Origin: an uncultured Elusimicrobia bacterium
Lineage (GTDB): Bacteria > Elusimicrobiota > Elusimicrobia > Elusimicrobiales > UBA9959
Direction: 5' to 3'
Assembly (NCBI GenBank): GCA_903889965.1
Contig: CAISZM010000011.1
Location: 1-36,265, forward strand
DNA: 36,265 nucleotides
Shown here: in pieces, positions 7,873-17,404 of the stretch
Numbering within the stretch: the stretch's first letter is position 1
Layout of the letters: the number at the start of each line of letters is the position of its first letter
Program-made: the position numbers and the translations under genes
Notes under the pieces: model-generated
Database searches by the model: none
Seen by the model: only the letters and a program-made list of their open reading frames with translations
What the model was told of the DNA's origin: nothing

Positions 7873-8478
7873 TTAGTTTATTACTTCCTTCCTGATGACT
7901 ACGCAGCCGCCGCCTGCGGGCATGAAGAATATCTTGACGGGCCCGGCATTTAGTACTCCGATGTCTTTTTTTACCGGGGTTGCGGGCTTGGCTGACTGAA
8001 AAGTGGTTCGCTGTACTTCGGCGCAGGCGCGGGTGGAATACTCCACCGCGTCGTAAACGGCTTCGCAGGCCCCGCCTGATACGGGGGAGAAGGAGGCGCT
8101 GGCATAGATGGGCGAGCCGGCGCTCTGTATTTCAAAGGAGGCTGAAAAAACGCCCTGGTCCGGCTGCTTTGCCGGCATGAAAAGGAAAGCGCCGCTCTGC
8201 GTTCCGCCGGTAAGGTATTTGGCCACCTGTTCAATGCGCTTCGCGCAGGTAAGCACTCCGCCCCTGACTGCGGCTTCGGTGATGGCGCTGACCGCCGCGG
8301 CCGCGGGAGCCGGTGAAGCGGGTTTTGGCTGGGCAACAGCCGGCGCTGTTGCGGGTACGGCCGGAACTGCCGCGGGCGCGGCGAAAACCAGCGCGGGGCA
8401 GGCCAGCAAAGCGAGTATTATAAGGAAAGTTCGCGCTTCAGCGCTAAGTCCTTGTCCGCCTTTGAAAGAGGAATTCAT
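7873..8478 (-). CDS. Small secreted protein of unknown function
   Basis: A 201-aa product I do not recognise. A signal peptide-like segment spans residues ~15-34 (FLIILALLACPALVFAAP). It is followed by an Ala/Pro-rich low-complexity stretch (~35-62) and a compact C-terminal part of ~135 residues with four Cys in the mature region (LTCAKR, GGACEAV, RACAEV, GGCVVI), compatible with two disulfides. It lies between the hydrolase lipoprotein gene (12 bp upstream) and the trimeric autotransporter gene (22 bp downstream), so a periplasmic role connected with surface protein export or folding is possible but only guilt by association. The 20 bp before the ATG are A/T only and show no Shine-Dalgarno sequence, unlike the neighbours. 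Confidence 0.75.
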   Translation of the reverse strand: MNSSFKGGQGLSAEARTFLIILALLACPALVFAAPAAVPAVPATAPAVAQPKPASPAPAAAAVSAITEAAVRGGVLTCAKRIEQVAKYLTGGTQSGAFLFMPAKQPDQGVFSASFEIQSAGSPIYASASFSPVSGGACEAVYDAVEYSTRACAEVQRTTFQSAKPATPVKKDIGVLNAGPVKIFFMPAGGGCVVIRKEVIN

Positions 8479-8490
8479 AATTTTAAAATT

Positions 8491-9324
8491 TTATTTTGAA
8501 CCGCCGGCTGAAACCGGTACCGAGAGCAGCCTTTCCCAGTTCTCCAGCCAGCCTTTTGAATGCGCGGCCCCTTCAACTACCGTTATCCGCTCCTGCCCGC
8601 CGTCCCCCTCCCTTTCAGAGAAAGAGCGGGCTACGAACGGCGGCACTACTTTATCTTTGGAACCGACAAAATGACGCTGCGGTATATCCTTTATCTTTTC
8701 CGCGTAATCCATGGGGTTGAGCGAACCTTCAAGCGGGCTTACCTTATGGTACTTGTTGACCGCTTCGGGGTCCAGGTTCCCCGCCAGGGTCCTGAGGCTT
8801 ATAATGTCGCCCCGCCTTGCCGCTACCAGTACGGCTACCGCCCCCCCTCCCGAATAGCCCACCAGCTCGATTTTATCCGAGCCGGACCGTTTCAGTACGG
8901 CGTCCACCGCCGAATTGACCGCGGCTATGACCTCTTCGGAGAACCGCCTGTTGTCCCAGTACGAGGCGTCGCAGCCGGGGGCTCCCGTGGCCGTATACTG
9001 CCCGGGCCTCGCTATGTAAGCCACGTTCGCGGCGGGGTCCCGGGCTGCAAGCTCCATAACCAGGGGCTCGGCCGGTGTTGGGTTATCCGACAGGCGCGTT
9101 CGCGATACCCAGGCCCGCCCGTCGCCTTCTATATAGACGCGTACCGGCTCCCCGGGTTTTGAGAACCGGGAGTAAGAGGTAAGCGTGAAACGCCCCGCGC
9201 TTATGAAAGATCTTTCGAAGCCGGGCGCCTGCGCTAAGAGCCCGTACCGCGCGGCGCAGCCTGAAAGGGCAATGCCCGATAAGGCCGCGCCGATCAGCTT
9301 AGAAACGGTACTTCGCATTGACAT
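8491..9324 (-). CDS. Alpha/beta-hydrolase fold lipoprotein
   Basis: A 277-aa predicted envelope esterase/lipase-like enzyme. The N-terminus ends in a lipobox (ALSGC, Cys23), so it should be lipid-anchored. The fold is supported by the nucleophile elbow GYSGGG (Ser158), an acid in the SKDKVVPP segment (Asp224) and a late His in GAAHSKGW (His255), the usual Ser-Asp-His order. An oxyanion-side YIEGDGRAW segment lies near residue 64. The start overlaps the last 26 bp of the giant autotransporter gene; ATG at 9324 or 9318 are both possible and neither has a strong ribosome binding site, which suggests translational coupling. Its substrate is unknown; acting on envelope lipids or surface glycans is inference. 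Confidence 0.85.
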   Translation of the reverse strand: MSMRSTVSKLIGAALSGIALSGCAARYGLLAQAPGFERSFISAGRFTLTSYSRFSKPGEPVRVYIEGDGRAWVSRTRLSDNPTPAEPLVMELAARDPAANVAYIARPGQYTATGAPGCDASYWDNRRFSEEVIAAVNSAVDAVLKRSGSDKIELVGYSGGGAVAVLVAARRGDIISLRTLAGNLDPEAVNKYHKVSPLEGSLNPMDYAEKIKDIPQRHFVGSKDKVVPPFVARSFSEREGDGGQERITVVEGAAHSKGWLENWERLLSVPVSAGGSK

Positions 9325-12300
9325 AACCGTTCTGCGCGTGGAAGTCCTGCTTCAGCTCCACGTCGTAGTTCAGCGCTATGGTTATGTCGTGCTTGGCGAA
9401 CAGCGTCAGCTTCGCGCCGAGGTCCCAGCTCAACTTGGCGGGTTCGAAACCGGTGGAGTTGAAGGACGCGCCGCCGCCGTTAAAGGTGGAGACGAGTCTC
9501 TGGGAGTTCCCGGTCCAATCGTACAGGCACATGCCGCGCAGTTCGGGCAGGAGTTTCCCGAGCTTCGTGTCCACCGTGCCGCCGAACTTCAACCCCGCGC
9601 CTGTCTGGGCGAAGTTGTAATCCTTGTGGCTTACGGTCAGGTCCAGCGAATCCGCGCCCGTTTCGGTGTACTTATTCATCTGCAGGCGCTGGTACTGTAT
9701 CGAGGCCAGGGGCGTAAGGCTGGTCTTGCCGTAGTTGATAGCATAACCGCCTTCGGCGTAACCGGAATACTGTGCGCCGGAGTGGTTGGCCGAGGCCGTC
9801 CGGGTGATCGGGCCTACCACTATCTTGCGGGAGGCGTCGTAAGTGTTGCGGGCGTAAGCGCCTGACAGGTCCAGGTAGAAGGAGTCTGCGGCGTAGGTGC
9901 CGTAGAGAGTCCACTGGTTGGAGTCGATGGCGTTCAGGTTCGAGTTGTCCCTGCCGCGCACCGTGCCCCGGGTTAAGCCGTAGGCTATGCCAGCGCTGAA
10001 GGAGTCGGAGACCGGGAGGTCAAGGCCGAAGGCCGTGCCCCAGACGGTGGCTTTGTAGCCGTTCGACAGTTCCCTCTGGCTCTGGTCCATGTAGCTGCCG
10101 TAGCCCTGCGTCCAGACGGCGAGCCCGTTCTTCATGTCGGAGCCCGTGGCTACCCCGGTCCTCAGGGCTTCCTGGTGGGCCGTGATGGCGCCGGTGAACT
10201 GGCCCAGCGCCAGCTTGGTGACCTCCATGGCCGAGCCGTTGGTGTCGGGGACCAGCGTGCCAAGCGCCTTTGTGAGGTCCGAGCCCGGCATGGTGTCGAG
10301 GAGGTCCAGGATGGCGAGCATGTCGCCTGTAGCCGTACCGCCGGCCGACTCAAGAGCCGCCCCTGCCGCCGCGGCGTTCGGATCGGCGGCGAAGGTGTCG
10401 TAAGTGTTGACGCGGGTGGCGAGAACCTCGAGGTCCTCCGTGCCGGAGCCTATCCCCGTAAAGCCCAGTATGGCGCTGTTGTGGGTTATGGCAAGGGCCG
10501 AAGCGTCAACTCCAGTTCCCTCATCAGCGTTGACGATGGTGAACGTGGTGTTGTTGCGCACATAGCCTCCCACCGTGATCGCCAGGTTCCCCGCGGTGAT
10601 GGTAGCGGATCCTGTCTGGACTATGCGTCCGTAACTGTCGCTATGCAGTATGTTGGCGGCGATGGTGGCGCTCGCCGTAGCCTGGGTGAAAGCGCCCGCG
10701 AGGGTGAGCGTGCTCCCTTCGAGGTCCAGCGTTCCGCCTTTATAATCTTCCCCAAGGGTGTTAAGCAGGGAAAGGTCTCCGGTGATTTTCCGGTCGGCGG
10801 TCAGCTTGAGCGTGGCTCCGCTGTCCACCGTGGTGGTATACGCCTTGATGTCGCCGTTTATCGTTACGAGCCCGCCGGCGGTTTCGCCGTCGCCGATCTT
10901 GACGTCCTTAATGGGATACCAGGTCGCGTAACCTATATAACCGTTGACGGTCGATGTGCCCAGGAACACAAGCGTGCCATTATTGTCGTACACGCTTTCG
11001 ACATTGGTGTTGATGTCGTGCCCGTCGGTCACCGTAACGGTGCCGTCACCCGTGAAGATAAGCGTCTCCTCCGAAGGCGAAGTAAGGCTGCCGTTCAGCA
11101 GCAGGTGGCCGTTTCCGACCGTGACGTCGTAGGCGTAGATGTCGCCGTTGACCGTGGCCGTAGTGGTGGCATTGCCCTGGAAATCAACTTTATGAAGGGC
11201 TAAGCCGTCCGCGCCTATCTGCCCGTCTATTAGGGTATTGCTGTCGAAATAAACGTTGCCGTGGTCGTCCCAGGCTGTGGTAATGGCTGCGCCGTTATCG
11301 CCACCGGAGACCAGCCTGTTAATGGCGGGAGCGATGATACGGCCCGAGCTTCCCAGGCGGCCCATGGTAAGGAGGTCGTCCGCGGCCTGGCCGATGCTGG
11401 CGTAGCCGTCTATCCTGACGACGGCGCCGCCTTCTTCCGTTTCGGGGTTAGCCCCGAAATTCAGGCTGTTCGCGTAAACATCACCCATGAAGCGGACCAT
11501 ATTGCTGTCCTGCGCGACGTTTATCGCCTTCAGGTACTTGGGGGTAGGGTCTTCTTCGGGCTGGCGCTGCATCGGGCTACTGTCAACGACCATTGGTGAG
11601 CCGACATTCCCGTACACCGTTCCGTCGCCCATGAATTCCAGCGTGCCTTCGCCGTTATTGTACGTGGTGACATTATGTTCGATGGCGTGGCCGTCCTCAA
11701 GAATAACCTTGCCGTCGGCCAGGAACTTGAGAGTCGTAGGTTCGTTCACGCTGCGGAAAGTCCCGTCCAGGTCGATGGTCCCGGCTCCCACGGCCATATC
11801 GTAGGCGTAGACGTCGCCATTGATGGTTACCGTGGTTCCGGCTACTCCCAAGGCGTTGACCTCGGAGAGCGCCCGGACGTCGCTGCCTATCTGCCCGGCA
11901 ACAACGGCATTGGTGCTGAAATTGACTATGCCGATGCCGTCCGTATTTGTCGCGATGCCGCCCGTTCCTATGAAAGCGCCGCCATTGAAGGTGGCCGAGG
12001 AGCCCGCGGGAGCGCTCCTGAAGGCTAACTGTTCGGTATAAACGTCGCCGTTGAATGTGGCCTGGTCCCCGCCAAGTTGTATCAGGCCGAGGCTGGTGTC
12101 CGCCGCGCCTGTCTGGCCGTTAACGGTGGCGTTATGGTCGAAAGCGACTATGTCGTTGCCGTCATTGACCGTAGTGATGCCGTGGCCGGCGCCTCCCTGG
12201 CCTATGCTGGCATCGCCGTAGAATGCAATTACGGAGCCGGAACCTTCTTCGGTGAAGTGGACCGCGTCAGTGTAAACATCGCCGTACAGGCTGTCTCCTA

Positions 12301-15300
12301 TGCCGTTCTTCGCTACATTTATCTCCTTAATATAGCGCGGGTCCGTTAATACGTGGCCGCGGTTCATCGGGCCGCCGGACGGGAGTTCCTCGTCAATGCC
12401 TATATTCCCGCTTACTGAGCCCGTGCCCTCGAAGGTGAGCGTGCCCTCGCCGTCGTTAGAGGTGGTGATATTGGAGGTTATGGTGTGCCCGTCCGCCAGT
12501 ATGAGCTCGCCGCCCGGCTGGGCGAAATTCACCGTGCGGAGCAGCGTGGTGGTCAGGTTCCCGTTCATCAGCATCTGCCCGCTGCCGATAGCGACGTCGT
12601 AGGCGTAAAGGTCGCCGTTGACCGTCACCGAGGTGCCGGTTACGCCCAGGAGGTTTACGTCCTTAAGCGCGTAGTCTTCTCCCCCGATATTGCCGTTGAC
12701 CGTGCCATTGCCCTCGAAGCTGAGGGTGCCCTGGCCGTCAATATCCGTGGCTATGTTCGAGTTGATGGTATGACCGTTAGCCAGGGTCACATAACCGTCG
12801 TCCGTGTAGGTCAGCGTTTTGGCCGTACGCGAGGTAAGGTCGCCGTTCAGCAGCAGGTTCCCCGCGCCTACCGTAACGTCGTCGGAATGAATGTTCCCGT
12901 TTATCGTTACCGTGGTTCCTGCAATGCCGGTAATGTTGACGTCAGCCAGCGAGCCGTGGATGCTGTCTGTGCCGATTATCCCGTTGTATGTTGAAGAACC
13001 AAGGAATATAAGAGTGCCTTCTCCGTCAATGTCGCTATTATTATACAGATCGGCGGTGACATTCTTCCCCGCCGCGACATTAATGGTCTGGCCGGTGTTG
13101 TTAAAATAGATACCCCCCCCGTCTTCGTCGCTTTCAACAAAGGTGTTTCCCTGCAGGTCCAGCGTTTTGTCAGCCGTGTTAAGGAGTATCTTCCAGATGC
13201 CGGCGCCGCTTGACCCTATATCGCCGTTAACGGTGGCGTCGCCGTTGAACGCGACTATCCCCCACCCGGGCCATTGCGTAGTGATGCCATGTCCGGCTCC
13301 GCCCTGGCCGATATGCGCGTCGGAGCCGAAGGTTACTATAGTGTCATAGTAGCCTCCGGTATCCGGGCCGAAGTTTAAGCTGTTGGTGTACACTTCCCCG
13401 TTAAGCAATACGTTTTTGTTCCCTTCTGTGCCGTTCTGGGCGACGGTTATCGTCTTGAGATAAGCGTCCGCGGCGCCGATGGTCCCGAGTACAGTGCCGT
13501 CGCCATTGAAGCTCAGCGTGCCCTCGCCGTCGTTCGCGGTGGTGACATTGTGCTCGATGGCGTGGCCGTCCTCAAGGATAACCGTGCCGTCGGCGGTGAA
13601 TTTCAGCGTCGTGGGTTCGGCCACGTTGCGGAAAGTCCCGTCCAGGTCCAGCGTCCCGGCTCCCACGGACATATCGGAGGCGTAAACATCGCCGTGGATG
13701 GTCACCGTGGTGCCGGCTATGCCCATGGCGTTTATCTCTGAAAGGGCATACCCCACGCCGCCTATCTGCCCGCCGACGGTGCCGTTGGCGTTGAAATTAA
13801 CTATCCCGTACTTGTCATTCGCGGTTACAATACCGCCCGTTCCTATGAAAGCGCCCGCATTGAACGTGGCGGATGAGAGCGAGGTGGCTGCGGAGTCGAA
13901 ACCCAGCTGGCCCGTATACACGTCGCCGTTAAAGGTGGCCTGGTTCCCGCCGAGCTGTATTCCTGCAAGGCGTTTGTCCGCGGCGCCTGTAGTCCCGTTA
14001 ATGGTGGCGTCCTGGCCGAAAACAACGATGCCGCGGTTGTCCGATGCCGTTGTGATGCCTTGGCCGGCTGCGCCTTGGCCGATGTGCGCGTCCCCGAAGA
14101 ACGAGACCGTGCTGTCGTCGCCGGCTCCGGTGAAGTTAAGCGTATTGGAGTAGACATCTCCATGCAGATCTACGGCGTATCCGCCCAGCGCGGCATTGAT
14201 GGCTTCGACGTAGACCGGGGAGGTTTCTCTCCTGGTGCGGTTCAGACCGGAGACAGGGGGAGGCGGCGGTTCCTCGCCGGCGCCGATATTTCCGTAAACG
14301 CTGCCGTCGCCTTCGAAGGTGAGCGTGCCGCCGCCGTCATGGGCGGTGGTGATGTTGGAGCGTATGGTATGCCCGTCGGCCAGTATAAGTTCTCCGCCCG
14401 TTTCGGCAAAGTTAACCGTGCGCAGGAGGTTGGAGGTCAGGTTCCCGTTCATCAGCAGCTTGCCGCCGCCGATAGAAACGTCGTAGGCGTAAAGGTCGCC
14501 GTTGACCGTCACCGAGGTGCCGGTTACGCCAAGGAGATTGACGTCATTGAGGCCGTAACTGGGGTTCCCGATGCTGCCGTTGACGGTTCCGTCACCTGAG
14601 AAATTAAGGGTACCGGTATGGTCGTTTTCAGTGGCTACGTTCGCGCTGATGGTATGCCCGTCCGCCAGGGTTACATAACCGTCACCCGCGAAAACAAGCG
14701 TGTCTATGGTCCGCGAGGTCAGGTTGCCGTTCAGCAGCAGGTTACCCGCGCCTACCGTTACGTCGTCGGAATAAATATTGCCGTTTATCGTGACGGTAGT
14801 GCCGGCAATGCCGCTAATATTGACGTTATTCAGTGAGTTAATGCTATCGCCAATTCCCCCGTTGTATGTAGAGGAACCGAGGAATATAAGCGTTCCTTCC
14901 CCGTTAAAGCCGGAGGCATTGTGAAGATCGGCGGTGACAGACTTATCGGCCGCGACATTAATAGTCTGGCCGGTGTTGTTAAAATAGATGCCCCCACCGT
15001 CTTCGTCGGTTTCAACAAAGGTGTCTCCCTGCAGATTCAGGGTTTTGTCAGCCGTCCCAAGGTGGATCTTCCAAATACCGGCGGTATCCGACCCTATGTC
15101 ACCGTTAACAGTGGCGTCGCCGTTGAACGCTACTATCCCATAACCGTTCCATTGCGTGGTGATGCCCTGGCCGGCTGCGCCCTGCCCGATATGGGCGTCG
15201 GAGCCGAAGGTTACGGTCGCGTCCACGCCCTCGGTCTCTGGTCCGAAGGCGAGAGTGTTAACATAAACGGAGTTATCTAAATTTACGCTGTTGGAGTTCT

Positions 15301-17305
15301 GGACAACGGTTATCGCCTTAAGATATGCGTCAGCCGCGCCGATGGTTCCAAGGACAGAACCGCTGCCTTTGAAGCTCAGCGTGCCCTCGCCGTCATTGGC
15401 GGTGGTTATATTGTGCTCTATGGAGTGAGTATCCTCCAGGATCACAAAGCCGTCGGCCAGGAACTTCAGCGTCGTCGGTTCGTACGTGTTGTGGAAAGTG
15501 CCGTCCAGGTCCAGGGTCCCGGCTCCTACCGACATGTCGGCGGCGTAAACTTCGCCGTTGATGGTTACGGTAGTTCCCGCGACGCCCGCGGCGTTGACGG
15601 TGTAGAGCCCGCTTATGTCCGAGCCGATATTTCCGTTTACGGTGCCGTTCCCCTCGAAAGTCAGGTTCCCGGTCTCGTTGGTCCCGGAGGTATTTGTGAT
15701 GCCCGCGGTTATGGTGTGGCCTTCGCCCAGTATGGCCAGGCCGCCATGGCCGCCGGTGCCGGTGCTGTCGAAATTAAGGTCGGAGGAGTCCGTGAGATCG
15801 GTGTTTAAAATGAGGGTGCCGTCGCTTACAGTGGTGGCCCCGGTGTAGGTGTTGGCCCCGGAAAGGGTCCAGGTGCCGGTGCCTTCCTTCTTTAATGATG
15901 TCTTATTGGTACTGCTGTTATCCACGATCGCGCCGCTGATCTCCCCGGTGCCTCTGGTGGAGCCGGTAAGGAGCAGCGTCTTGCTGCCCGCTCCGGTGGA
16001 GGTGAGATCGCTGGTGAACTTCAACAGGCCGGTGCCGGACTGGTCTATGGCCGCGGTGCCGCCATCGGCGGAAAGATCTATGACGCGGTTAGTCGTGTTG
16101 CCGGTGCCGGCGTATTTGAGCGTGGCCGCGCCGAGGGAGATGGTGCCGTTGCTGACGAGGGTCGGGGCGCCGAGGGAGCTGGCAGCCGCGCCGACGTTCC
16201 TGATGGAGCTGATGATGACCGTGCCGTCGTTTATAGTGGTGGAACCTGTGTAGGTGTTATAGGCGCCCAAGGCCAGGATCCCGCTGCCGTCTTTTGTGAG
16301 TGAGCCGGCGCCTGTGGCTATGTCGCTTTCGACGAGTATATCCCCCGCCCCGCCGAACGTTAGGGCGTGCGAGCCGGTAATCCCGCCGGTGAGAGTGAGG
16401 ATGCCTGAGTCTGAATTTATCCTGGCCGCGTGGTCAAGGGTTATCTGGCCGGCCCAGCTATTGTCCCCGCTGACGTTGCGCAGCGCGCCTCCGGAGAAAG
16501 CGCCGTTGCCGCTGAGATTCAGGGCTTCGTCGCCTACGGCTATATTATTCTGTATCTCCAGGGTCGCGCCGATCTCCACCGTGGTGCCGGCGGCCGTGGA
16601 GCCGAGGGCCGAGGCGTTGCTGATATTTATGATCCCGCCGTTGTTGGCGCCGGGACCCGAGCCGTAACCGGAATTTGAGACAGTTGTTTCGCCGGTATAG
16701 GTGTTCGCGCCGGCCAGGTAAAGGGTGCTGCCTTCTGCCCCTGTCTTGGTCAGGGCGCCGGAACCGCTTATGGCACCGCCAATGTATACGTCGCCGCCGT
16801 TACCATGCACCGAGCCGTCCGTTACGGTCAGCGTCTGCGCGCCGTCGTTGACAATGTCGCCGTATAAATACAGAGTGCCTTCGCTGGAATTCTTCTCTAT
16901 GGTAAGGCTGCCGTCCAGGATTAGATCGTTGTATATAGCCTGGCTTCCCGTGGAATTGTCAAGAATAGCCCATTGCCCGGTTACTGTGTTTTCTCCCCTG
17001 CCGGTCAGTGTAAGGGCATTGCCTATGGTCGCCAAGGGGGCGGATTCGGGATTGTAAGCTATGCCGGCGAAAGAGGTGCCAGGGGCAAAATTGTTGTTAG
17101 TGAAAATGTTGTAAGAGCCGATGAATGTCAGCGCGGAACCGGGCTCGGGCACGTTGCCTCCGAGCCAGTTGTCAGAGCTGCTCCAGAGGTAGCCTCCCGA
17201 AGTGTCGTTCCAGGTCGCCACGGTCGGCCCGAACTGCGCCAGCACCCGTCCGGCGGGCGAGAGCACAACGGCGAGAGCCGCTATCAGGAATATTTTTTTT
17301 GTCAT
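9299..17305 (-). CDS. Giant classical autotransporter (type Va) with beta-helix passenger
   Basis: A 2668-aa secreted surface protein. A signal peptide covers residues 1-23 (ending GRVLAQ). The N-terminal passenger has passenger-associated autotransporter repeats of the LTK.G.G.L.L.G.NTYTG.TT type at ~185-205, 335-360 and 467-490. Residues ~600-2135 are built of large super-repeats with G-T-TVTINGD-Y and DG-GTL-F-G motifs, as expected for a long right-handed beta-helix. Residues ~2390-2668 form the C-terminal beta-barrel, starting WTQGYGSYMD and ending in the outer-membrane signature KYRF. The only Cys I see is in the barrel. GAGGA lies 7 bp before the ATG. It is the first gene of the proposed surface operon. 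No protease or lectin domain is recognisable in the passenger; adhesion or autoaggregation is inferred from the class. Confidence 0.92.
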   Translation of the reverse strand: MTKKIFLIAALAVVLSPAGRVLAQFGPTVATWNDTSGGYLWSSSDNWLGGNVPEPGSALTFIGSYNIFTNNNFAPGTSFAGIAYNPESAPLATIGNALTLTGRGENTVTGQWAILDNSTGSQAIYNDLILDGSLTIEKNSSEGTLYLYGDIVNDGAQTLTVTDGSVHGNGGDVYIGGAISGSGALTKTGAEGSTLYLAGANTYTGETTVSNSGYGSGPGANNGGIINISNASALGSTAAGTTVEIGATLEIQNNIAVGDEALNLSGNGAFSGGALRNVSGDNSWAGQITLDHAARINSDSGILTLTGGITGSHALTFGGAGDILVESDIATGAGSLTKDGSGILALGAYNTYTGSTTINDGTVIISSIRNVGAAASSLGAPTLVSNGTISLGAATLKYAGTGNTTNRVIDLSADGGTAAIDQSGTGLLKFTSDLTSTGAGSKTLLLTGSTRGTGEISGAIVDNSSTNKTSLKKEGTGTWTLSGANTYTGATTVSDGTLILNTDLTDSSDLNFDSTGTGGHGGLAILGEGHTITAGITNTSGTNETGNLTFEGNGTVNGNIGSDISGLYTVNAAGVAGTTVTINGEVYAADMSVGAGTLDLDGTFHNTYEPTTLKFLADGFVILEDTHSIEHNITTANDGEGTLSFKGSGSVLGTIGAADAYLKAITVVQNSNSVNLDNSVYVNTLAFGPETEGVDATVTFGSDAHIGQGAAGQGITTQWNGYGIVAFNGDATVNGDIGSDTAGIWKIHLGTADKTLNLQGDTFVETDEDGGGIYFNNTGQTINVAADKSVTADLHNASGFNGEGTLIFLGSSTYNGGIGDSINSLNNVNISGIAGTTVTINGNIYSDDVTVGAGNLLLNGNLTSRTIDTLVFAGDGYVTLADGHTISANVATENDHTGTLNFSGDGTVNGSIGNPSYGLNDVNLLGVTGTSVTVNGDLYAYDVSIGGGKLLMNGNLTSNLLRTVNFAETGGELILADGHTIRSNITTAHDGGGTLTFEGDGSVYGNIGAGEEPPPPPVSGLNRTRRETSPVYVEAINAALGGYAVDLHGDVYSNTLNFTGAGDDSTVSFFGDAHIGQGAAGQGITTASDNRGIVVFGQDATINGTTGAADKRLAGIQLGGNQATFNGDVYTGQLGFDSAATSLSSATFNAGAFIGTGGIVTANDKYGIVNFNANGTVGGQIGGVGYALSEINAMGIAGTTVTIHGDVYASDMSVGAGTLDLDGTFRNVAEPTTLKFTADGTVILEDGHAIEHNVTTANDGEGTLSFNGDGTVLGTIGAADAYLKTITVAQNGTEGNKNVLLNGEVYTNSLNFGPDTGGYYDTIVTFGSDAHIGQGGAGHGITTQWPGWGIVAFNGDATVNGDIGSSGAGIWKILLNTADKTLDLQGNTFVESDEDGGGIYFNNTGQTINVAAGKNVTADLYNNSDIDGEGTLIFLGSSTYNGIIGTDSIHGSLADVNITGIAGTTVTINGNIHSDDVTVGAGNLLLNGDLTSRTAKTLTYTDDGYVTLANGHTINSNIATDIDGQGTLSFEGNGTVNGNIGGEDYALKDVNLLGVTGTSVTVNGDLYAYDVAIGSGQMLMNGNLTTTLLRTVNFAQPGGELILADGHTITSNITTSNDGEGTLTFEGTGSVSGNIGIDEELPSGGPMNRGHVLTDPRYIKEINVAKNGIGDSLYGDVYTDAVHFTEEGSGSVIAFYGDASIGQGGAGHGITTVNDGNDIVAFDHNATVNGQTGAADTSLGLIQLGGDQATFNGDVYTEQLAFRSAPAGSSATFNGGAFIGTGGIATNTDGIGIVNFSTNAVVAGQIGSDVRALSEVNALGVAGTTVTINGDVYAYDMAVGAGTIDLDGTFRSVNEPTTLKFLADGKVILEDGHAIEHNVTTYNNGEGTLEFMGDGTVYGNVGSPMVVDSSPMQRQPEEDPTPKYLKAINVAQDSNMVRFMGDVYANSLNFGANPETEEGGAVVRIDGYASIGQAADDLLTMGRLGSSGRIIAPAINRLVSGGDNGAAITTAWDDHGNVYFDSNTLIDGQIGADGLALHKVDFQGNATTTATVNGDIYAYDVTVGNGHLLLNGSLTSPSEETLIFTGDGTVTVTDGHDINTNVESVYDNNGTLVFLGTSTVNGYIGYATWYPIKDVKIGDGETAGGLVTINGDIKAYTTTVDSGATLKLTADRKITGDLSLLNTLGEDYKGGTLDLEGSTLTLAGAFTQATASATIAANILHSDSYGRIVQTGSATITAGNLAITVGGYVRNNTTFTIVNADEGTGVDASALAITHNSAILGFTGIGSGTEDLEVLATRVNTYDTFAADPNAAAAGAALESAGGTATGDMLAILDLLDTMPGSDLTKALGTLVPDTNGSAMEVTKLALGQFTGAITAHQEALRTGVATGSDMKNGLAVWTQGYGSYMDQSQRELSNGYKATVWGTAFGLDLPVSDSFSAGIAYGLTRGTVRGRDNSNLNAIDSNQWTLYGTYAADSFYLDLSGAYARNTYDASRKIVVGPITRTASANHSGAQYSGYAEGGYAINYGKTSLTPLASIQYQRLQMNKYTETGADSLDLTVSHKDYNFAQTGAGLKFGGTVDTKLGKLLPELRGMCLYDWTGNSQRLVSTFNGGGASFNSTGFEPAKLSWDLGAKLTLFAKHDITIALNYDVELKQDFHAQNGYVNAKYRF
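11757..13631 (-). repeat. Autotransporter super-repeat, copy 2 (1875 bp)
   Basis: It runs between the shared anchors at 13631 and 11756, 1875 bp or 625 codons, with the same block order as copy 1. A third, shortened copy follows from 11756 down to about 10900; it keeps the first and last blocks but lacks the central IYFNNTGQTI block. Confidence 0.75.
13632..15494 (-). repeat. Autotransporter super-repeat, copy 1 (1863 bp)
   Basis: The anchor GAAAG before the GTF(H/R)-EPTTLKF segment occurs at 15494 and 13631, 1863 bp (621 codons) apart. The copy carries in order an EPTTLKF segment, HIGQGAAGQGITTQW, DEDGGGIYFNNTGQTINVAA, STYNG and TVNGDLYAYDV blocks. Boundaries are set arbitrarily at the shared anchor. 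Nucleotide identity to copy 2 is high by eye. Confidence 0.75.
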
Positions 17306-17404
17306 GGCAGTTCCTCAACTTTCTTCGAAATGGCTGGAATTTACTGAATATTTGTTCGTTTTAAACCTGACGCGGAATAAAACGCCCCCCGCTTAACCGC
17401 TAAA

